This document shows, one piece after another, positions 57,326 to 64,000 of a stretch of DNA of 64,000 nt. The first letter of the stretch is position 1, and each line of letters opens with the position of its first letter. The notes beneath the pieces were generated by a model. The model searched no databases, was not told where the DNA came from, and saw only the letters and a list, made by a program, of their open reading frames with translations. The position numbers and the translations under genes were made by a program. Source of the stretch: Pseudomonas kilonensis (GTDB taxonomy: Bacteria; Pseudomonadota; Gammaproteobacteria; Pseudomonadales; Pseudomonadaceae); NCBI RefSeq assembly GCF_001269885.1, contig NZ_LHVH01000013.1:42011-106010 (forward strand). The letters are read 5' to 3'.

Positions 57326-57439
57326 AATAAATCCCTTCACCACACAGGGGAGCGGGGATAAATCCCCCTCACCACAAAAGCGCGTAGGGGATTGGCTGAG
57401 CTCTGCATTAGCCGCGAAAAACCACTTTCCTGCAGACGA

Positions 57440-57472
57440 AAAAAAAGACCTTGAATTTCAAGGTCTTTCTTT
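57440..57472 (-). terminator. Terminator of tRNA-Leu
   Basis: AAAGACCTTGAA/TTTCAAGGTCTTT forms a stem with A/T runs on both sides, so it works for the minus-strand tRNA transcript and possibly both ways. Confidence 0.85.
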
Positions 57473-57476
57473 AAGA

Positions 57477-57561
57477 TGGTGCCCCGAGGGAGACTCGAAC
57501 TCCCACTCCTTTCGAAAACGGATTTTGAATCCGCCGCGTCTACCAATTCCGCCATCAGGGC
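57477..57561 (-). tRNA. tRNA-Leu (anticodon CAA)
   Basis: The minus-strand sequence is 85 nt including CCA: acceptor GCCCTGA...TCGGGGC-ACCA, D-arm GGCGGAATTGGTAGACGC, anticodon stem-loop GGATT-CAA-AATCC, a long variable arm and T-loop GTTCGAGTC. The loop TTCAAAA gives anticodon CAA, reading UUG. It lies between queA and an accessory stretch, a typical site for island insertion. Confidence 0.97.
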
Positions 57562-57669
57562 TCAATGGCGGCGAAGTATAGAGAGGTGACTACCGTTGGT
57601 CAATCACGTTTCATGGTGAATTTTTGATATTTCCGCTAGACTTTCCGGCCCTGCTAGACGAACCCCATC

Positions 57670-59849
<2,180 letters not shown>

Positions 59850-59892
59850 GTTTTCCGATCCCTAGATTCAATACTTGCAACTGGAGTGCTAA

Positions 59893-60228
59893 ATGAGCTT
59901 TTTTATCTCTAATGCCATGGCTGACGCGGCTGCACCGGCTGCCGGCCCTATGGGCGGTGGTTTCGAGTGGATTTTCCTGGTCGGCTTCCTGGTCATTTTC
60001 TACCTGATGATCTGGCGTCCACAGGCCAAGCGCGCCAAAGAGCAGAAGAACCTGCTCAGCAGCCTGCAAAAGGGCGATGAAGTGGTCACCACCGGCGGCA
60101 TCGCTGGCAAGATCACCAAAGTGGCCGATGACTTCGTGGTACTGGAAGTGTCCGACACTGTTGAAATGAAGTTCCAGAAGGGCGCCATCGCGGCCACGCT
60201 GCCAAAAGGCACGCTGAAAGCGATCTAA
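59893..60228 (+). CDS. yajC: YajC, Sec translocon accessory protein
   Basis: The 111-residue protein has one membrane helix (about residues 25-42, WIFLVGFLVIFYLMIWRPQ). A soluble tail with GDEVVTTGGIAGKITKV follows. YajC associates with SecD and SecF in the SecDF-YajC complex. It lies 43 bp after tgt in the common tgt-yajC-secD-secF order. Confidence 0.95.
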   Translation: MSFFISNAMADAAAPAAGPMGGGFEWIFLVGFLVIFYLMIWRPQAKRAKEQKNLLSSLQKGDEVVTTGGIAGKITKVADDFVVLEVSDTVEMKFQKGAIAATLPKGTLKAI

Positions 60229-60291
60229 GTAACAACTTCTTTTCAATCGACGGGGCGCGCAAGGCGCCCCGCGTCATAAGCGGGCGGCGTG

Positions 60292-62160
60292 ATGCTGAAC
60301 AAATACCCTCTGTGGAAATATGTACTGATCCTGGCGGTGCTGGCGGTCGGTCTGATTTATTCCGCTCCCAATCTATACCCGGATGACCCGGCCATTCAGG
60401 TCAGTGGCGCAAGCACTGCGCTGCAGGTCACCCAGGCCGATCTGGACCGTGCGAGCGCTGCGCTCAAGGCGTCCAATATCGAGGTCAAGGCTGCGTCCAT
60501 CGCCGAAAACGGCAAGGGCGGCCTGTTGCGCCTGGTCAAGTCTGAAGACCAACTGCCAGCCAAGGACGTGGTCCGCAAGGCGTTGGGCGACGATTACGTG
60601 GTGGCCCTGAACCTGGCCCAGACCACCCCGCAATGGCTGCGCAACCTCGGCGCGCATCCGATGAAGCTGGGTCTGGACTTGTCCGGTGGTGTGCACTTCC
60701 TGCTGGAAGTGGACATGGACAAAGCCCTCGACGCGCGGATGAAAGTCTACGAAGGCGACGTCAAGAGCCTGTTGCGCAAGGACCGCGTGCGTTATCGCAG
60801 CCTGCCGCCACTCGACGGTGCCATTCAGCTGGGCTTCAGCGATGAAGATACCCGCGAGCAGGCCCGTGCGCTGATCCGCAAGAATTTCAACGATTTCGAC
60901 ATTGTGCCGGCCGACCTCAATGGTCAGGCGGTGCTGCGTCTGGCGATGACCCCGGCCAAGCTGGCGGAAATCCGCGAATACTCCATCAAGCAGAACTTGA
61001 CCACGGTGCGTAACCGCGTCAACGAGCTGGGTGTGGCCGAGCCGATCGTGCAGCGCCAGGGCGCCAACCGCATCGTGGTTGAGCTGCCAGGCGTGCAGGA
61101 CACTGCCGAAGCCAAGCGTATCCTCGGCAAGACCGCCAACCTGGAATTCCGCCTGGCCGCTGAGCCGGGTGCTTCCAAGGCCACTTCCGAGAGCTTCGAG
61201 TTCCGCGAAGGCGGTCGTCCGGCGGCGCAGATCGAGCGTGGCCTGATCATCACCGGCGACCAGGTGACTGACGCCCAGGCGGGCTTCGACGAGCAGGGTC
61301 GTCCACAGGTGAACATTCGCCTGGACGGCCATGGCGGCGAACTGATGAGCCGCGCTACGCGCAGCAACGTCGGTCGCAGCATGGCGGTGATCTTCATCGA
61401 GCAGAAGCCGACCACCACCTACACCAAGCAAGTGGTCAACGGCGTCGAGAAAGACGTACCGGTGCAGACCTTCAAGGAAGAGAAGAAGATCATCAGCCTG
61501 GCGACCATCCAGTCGCCACTGGGCAGCCAGTTCCGCATCACCGGCCTGAACGGCCAGGGTGAATCCTCGGAACTGGCCCTGCTGCTGCGTGCTGGTGGCC
61601 TGGCCGCGCCGATGTACTTCGCGGAAGAGCGCACCATCGGCCCGAGCCTGGGTGCCGACAACATCACCAAGGGTGTCGATGCATCGCTGTGGGGCATGCT
61701 GTTCGTGTCGCTGTTCATCATCGCCATCTACCGCTTCTTCGGCATCATCGCCACCGTCGCGCTGGCGGTGAACATGGTGCTGCTGCTGGCCTTGATGTCG
61801 TTGCTGGGCGCTACGCTGACCCTGCCGGGTATCGCCGGTATCGTCTTGACCATGGGCATGGCGGTGGACGCCAACGTGCTGATCTTCTCGCGGATACGTG
61901 AAGAGATCGCTGCGGGCATGACGATCCAGCGGGCAATCAACGAAGGCTTCGGCCGGGCATTCACTGCGATTCTCGACTCCAACCTGACCACGTTGCTGGT
62001 CGGCGGGATTCTCTTTGCCATGGGCACCGGCCCGGTCAAGGGCTTCGCAGTGACCATGTCCCTCGGGATCTTTACCTCGATGTTCACAGCCATCATGGTG
62101 ACCCGCGCAATGGTCAACCTGATCTTTGGCGGTCGTGACTTCAAGAAGTTGTGGATTTAA
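60292..62160 (+). CDS. secD: SecD, protein-export membrane protein
   Basis: The 622-residue protein has an N-terminal helix, a large periplasmic domain with LGLDLSGGVHFLLEVD, and five C-terminal helices. These include the conserved GMAVDANVLIFSRIREE. SecDF uses the proton gradient to pull translocating proteins into the periplasm. ATG 60292 is chosen; a GTG three bases upstream is equally possible. A GGGGCGC/GCGCCCC hairpin near 60251-60270 lies before it without a T-run. Confidence 0.96.
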   Translation: MLNKYPLWKYVLILAVLAVGLIYSAPNLYPDDPAIQVSGASTALQVTQADLDRASAALKASNIEVKAASIAENGKGGLLRLVKSEDQLPAKDVVRKALGDDYVVALNLAQTTPQWLRNLGAHPMKLGLDLSGGVHFLLEVDMDKALDARMKVYEGDVKSLLRKDRVRYRSLPPLDGAIQLGFSDEDTREQARALIRKNFNDFDIVPADLNGQAVLRLAMTPAKLAEIREYSIKQNLTTVRNRVNELGVAEPIVQRQGANRIVVELPGVQDTAEAKRILGKTANLEFRLAAEPGASKATSESFEFREGGRPAAQIERGLIITGDQVTDAQAGFDEQGRPQVNIRLDGHGGELMSRATRSNVGRSMAVIFIEQKPTTTYTKQVVNGVEKDVPVQTFKEEKKIISLATIQSPLGSQFRITGLNGQGESSELALLLRAGGLAAPMYFAEERTIGPSLGADNITKGVDASLWGMLFVSLFIIAIYRFFGIIATVALAVNMVLLLALMSLLGATLTLPGIAGIVLTMGMAVDANVLIFSRIREEIAAGMTIQRAINEGFGRAFTAILDSNLTTLLVGGILFAMGTGPVKGFAVTMSLGIFTSMFTAIMVTRAMVNLIFGGRDFKKLWI

Positions 62161-62169
62161 GGGGCTGCC

Positions 62170-63084
62170 ATGTTACGTACAATCAACTTCATGGGCGTTC
62201 GCAACATTGCGTTCGGCGTCACATTGTTTCTCACGGTCCTGGCGTTGTTCAGCTGGGCCACCAAGGGCCTGAACTACGGCCTGGACTTCACCGGCGGTAC
62301 GCTCATCGAGCTGACCTACGAGCGTCCGGCCGACGTCACCAAGGTACGTGAGCAACTGGCGACCTCGGGCTACAGCGATGCCATCGTGCAGAGCTTTGGC
62401 GCAACGACTGACCTGTTGGTGCGTATGCCCGGTGAAGACCCGCAATTGGGTCACCAGGTAGCCGAGGCCTTGCAGAAGGCCGGCGGCGACAACCCGGCCC
62501 AGGTCAAGCGCGTCGAGTTCGTCGGCCCGCAAGTGGGTGAAGAGCTGCGCGACCAGGGCGGCCTCGGCATGCTCTTGGCGCTGGGTGGCGTGATGCTCTA
62601 CCTGGCCTTCCGCTTCCAGTGGAAGTTCGCAGTGGGCGCGATTGTCTCGCTGATCCACGACGTGATCGTGACCGTGGGCATCCTGTCGTTCTTCCAGATC
62701 ACCTTCGACTTGACGGTGCTGGCGGCGGTGTTGGCGATCATCGGTTACTCGCTCAACGACACCATCGTGGTGTTCGACCGGGTGCGTGAAAACTTCCGAG
62801 TGCTGCGCAAGGCGTCCTTGATCGAGAACATCAACATCTCGACCACCCAGACCCTGTTGCGGACCATGGCGACGTCGATCTCCACCTTGCTGGCGATTGC
62901 CGCGCTGCTGTTCTTTGGCGGCGACAACCTGTTCGGTTTCTCCATTGCGCTGTTCATTGGTGTGATGGCGGGTACTTACTCGTCGATCTACATCGCCAAC
63001 GTGGTGTTGATCTGGCTGAACCTGAGCACCGAGGATCTGATTCCTCCTGCGGTCACTGACACGGAAGTGGACGATCGCCCGTAA
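62170..63084 (+). CDS. secF: SecF, protein-export membrane protein
   Basis: The 304-residue protein has the six-helix SecF layout. GLDFTGGTLIEL follows helix one, and GYSLNDTIVVFDRVREN sits in the conserved membrane region. It begins 10 bp after secD and forms the SecDF complex with it. A strong terminator closes the operon about 27 bp after the stop. Confidence 0.96.
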   Translation: MLRTINFMGVRNIAFGVTLFLTVLALFSWATKGLNYGLDFTGGTLIELTYERPADVTKVREQLATSGYSDAIVQSFGATTDLLVRMPGEDPQLGHQVAEALQKAGGDNPAQVKRVEFVGPQVGEELRDQGGLGMLLALGGVMLYLAFRFQWKFAVGAIVSLIHDVIVTVGILSFFQITFDLTVLAAVLAIIGYSLNDTIVVFDRVRENFRVLRKASLIENINISTTQTLLRTMATSISTLLAIAALLFFGGDNLFGFSIALFIGVMAGTYSSIYIANVVLIWLNLSTEDLIPPAVTDTEVDDRP

Positions 63085-63110
63085 GGCTTCGGTTTCACCC
63101 GTCACAGCTG

Positions 63111-63142
63111 AAAAGGCGCGAGTTGAACTCGCGCCTTTTTTT
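63111..63142 (+). terminator. Intrinsic terminator after secF
   Basis: AAAGGCGCGAGTT/GAACTCGCGCCTTT is followed by TTTTT. Confidence 0.95.
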
Positions 63143-63200
63143 GTGCTCCAAGGCTGGGAGAAGCGCGGATTAATCCGCTTGTGATGGTCAGGAGGTTCAA

Positions 63201-63749
63201 GTGAACAAATCGATGCTGGTTGGTGCGGTATTGGGTGCTGTCGGTGTAACTGCCGGTGGTGCGGTCGCCACCTACAGCTTGGTAAAAAGTGGCCCTGAGT
63301 ATGCGCAAGTATTGGCCGTGGAGCCGGTCAAGACCCAAATCAAGACCCCGCGTGAAGTGTGCAAGGACGTCACCGTGACTCGGCAGAAGCCAGTCCAGGA
63401 CCAGCACCAGATCGCCGGTACCGTGCTGGGTGCCGTAGCCGGTGGCCTGCTGGGTAACCAGATCGGCGGCGGCAACGGCAAGAAAATCGCCACCGTAGCG
63501 GGTGCGGCCGGTGGTGGTTATGCCGGTAACAAGATTCAGGAAGGCATGCAGGAACGCGACACCTACACCACCACCCAAACGCGCTGCAACACGGTCAATG
63601 ACATCAGCGACAAGGTGGTAGGCTACGACGTTCGCTACATGCTCGACGGCAAAGAAGGCAAAGTCCGCATGGATCGCGACCCGGGCAACCAGATTCCGGT
63701 AAGCAAGGAAGGCCAACTGATCCTGGGCCAGAACGAACCGGCCCAATGA
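63201..63749 (+). CDS. Glycine-zipper 2TM-domain envelope protein
   Basis: The 182-residue protein has an N-terminal hydrophobic signal or anchor (about 5-27). The central glycine-zipper is TVLGAVAGGLLGNQIGGGNG with KKIATVAGAAGGGYAGN, the pattern of SlyB/Rcc01698-like envelope proteins. A short C-terminal strand region follows (VVGYDVRYMLDGKEGKV). No lipobox Cys is seen at the signal end. GTG start 63201 follows AGGAGG. It has its own terminator and is likely monocistronic. Confidence 0.85.
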   Translation: MNKSMLVGAVLGAVGVTAGGAVATYSLVKSGPEYAQVLAVEPVKTQIKTPREVCKDVTVTRQKPVQDQHQIAGTVLGAVAGGLLGNQIGGGNGKKIATVAGAAGGGYAGNKIQEGMQERDTYTTTQTRCNTVNDISDKVVGYDVRYMLDGKEGKVRMDRDPGNQIPVSKEGQLILGQNEPAQ

Positions 63750-63761
63750 TCCAGCCGCTAT

Positions 63762-63792
63762 AAAAAAAGCACCCTTCGGGGTGCTTTTTTAT
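63762..63792 (+). terminator. Intrinsic terminator
   Basis: AAAAAAGCACCC-TTCG-GGGTGCTTTTTT, with a UUCG-type tetraloop. Confidence 0.95.
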
Positions 63793-63870
63793 GCTCGTAT
63801 TTTATGCCTCATCCCAGCTCCCACACTGGATCTGCGGCAGACTCCGATTTCCCGGCTACCCAAACCTCCT

Positions 63871-63964
63871 CTGTGGGAGCAAAGCTTGCTCGCGATGACA
63901 GCGGCACATCCAACATTGATGCAAGCTGGCCCACTGCTATCGCGAGCAAGCTTTGCTCCCACAG
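63871..63964. repeat. REPIN
   Basis: Inverted GTGGGAGCAAAGCTTGCTCG palindromes near the right end of the window. Confidence 0.9.
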
Positions 63965-64000
63965 GCTTTGCTCTTGAAAACTTGCAGATAATTGGAGGTA

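Overview
The window looks like a chromosome segment of a fluorescent-group Pseudomonas. It has high GC and dense REP/REPIN palindromes of at least three sequence families. It also carries gene orders typical of Pseudomonas: mlaEDCB-ibaG-murA-hisGDC at the left end, and tRNA-Leu then queA-tgt-yajC-secD-secF at the right end. The identification rests on protein similarity and synteny recalled from memory; no search was run.

Layout. 1-6.4 kb: lipid-asymmetry transport (mla), an IbaG/BolA protein, peptidoglycan (murA) and histidine (hisG, hisD, hisC) genes. 6.7-11.4 kb: an M48 lipoprotein protease, a Gdt1-type exporter behind a yybP-ykoY manganese riboswitch, rsmC, a 2-hydroxyacid dehydrogenase and a LysE exporter. 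11.6-20.6 kb: acyl-CoA ligase, DUF1302 and DUF1329 proteins, a MalT-like LuxR regulator and ogt. 20.7-27 kb: a PhoD-like phosphatase and a TRAP operon with two near-identical binding proteins around one membrane pair. 27.9-37.6 kb: a catabolic unit with an enolase-superfamily enzyme, a five-gene SBP_bac_5-type ABC importer, a KdgM-like porin and two divergent FadR-type regulators, interrupted by a tandem REPIN array. 38-42.4 kb: a stand-alone homodimeric-type E1 dehydrogenase, a divergent MarR regulator and a truncated E1-like paralogue, linked by a shared operator-like palindrome. 42.5-46.9 kb: a VOC protein, an Asp/Glu-racemase-like protein with a hydroxypyruvate-isomerase-like protein, DUF4256 and a large orphan protein.

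47-57.4 kb is the accessory region. It holds a secreted cysteine-repeat protein, a YopT/C58-type cysteine protease candidate, DUF488, and a colicin-E3-type ribonuclease bacteriocin with its immunity protein. The bacteriocin lies between two near-identical DUF6124-like cassettes. Their long leaders contain a three-nucleotide element that changes in concert at three places. Next to tRNA-Leu(CAA) is an AT-richer stretch of orphan genes with a perfect 26-bp inverted repeat.

The strongest leads are the DUF6124 leaders, the C58 protease candidate, the E1/MarR/half-E1 regulon and the compact E3-type bacteriocin.
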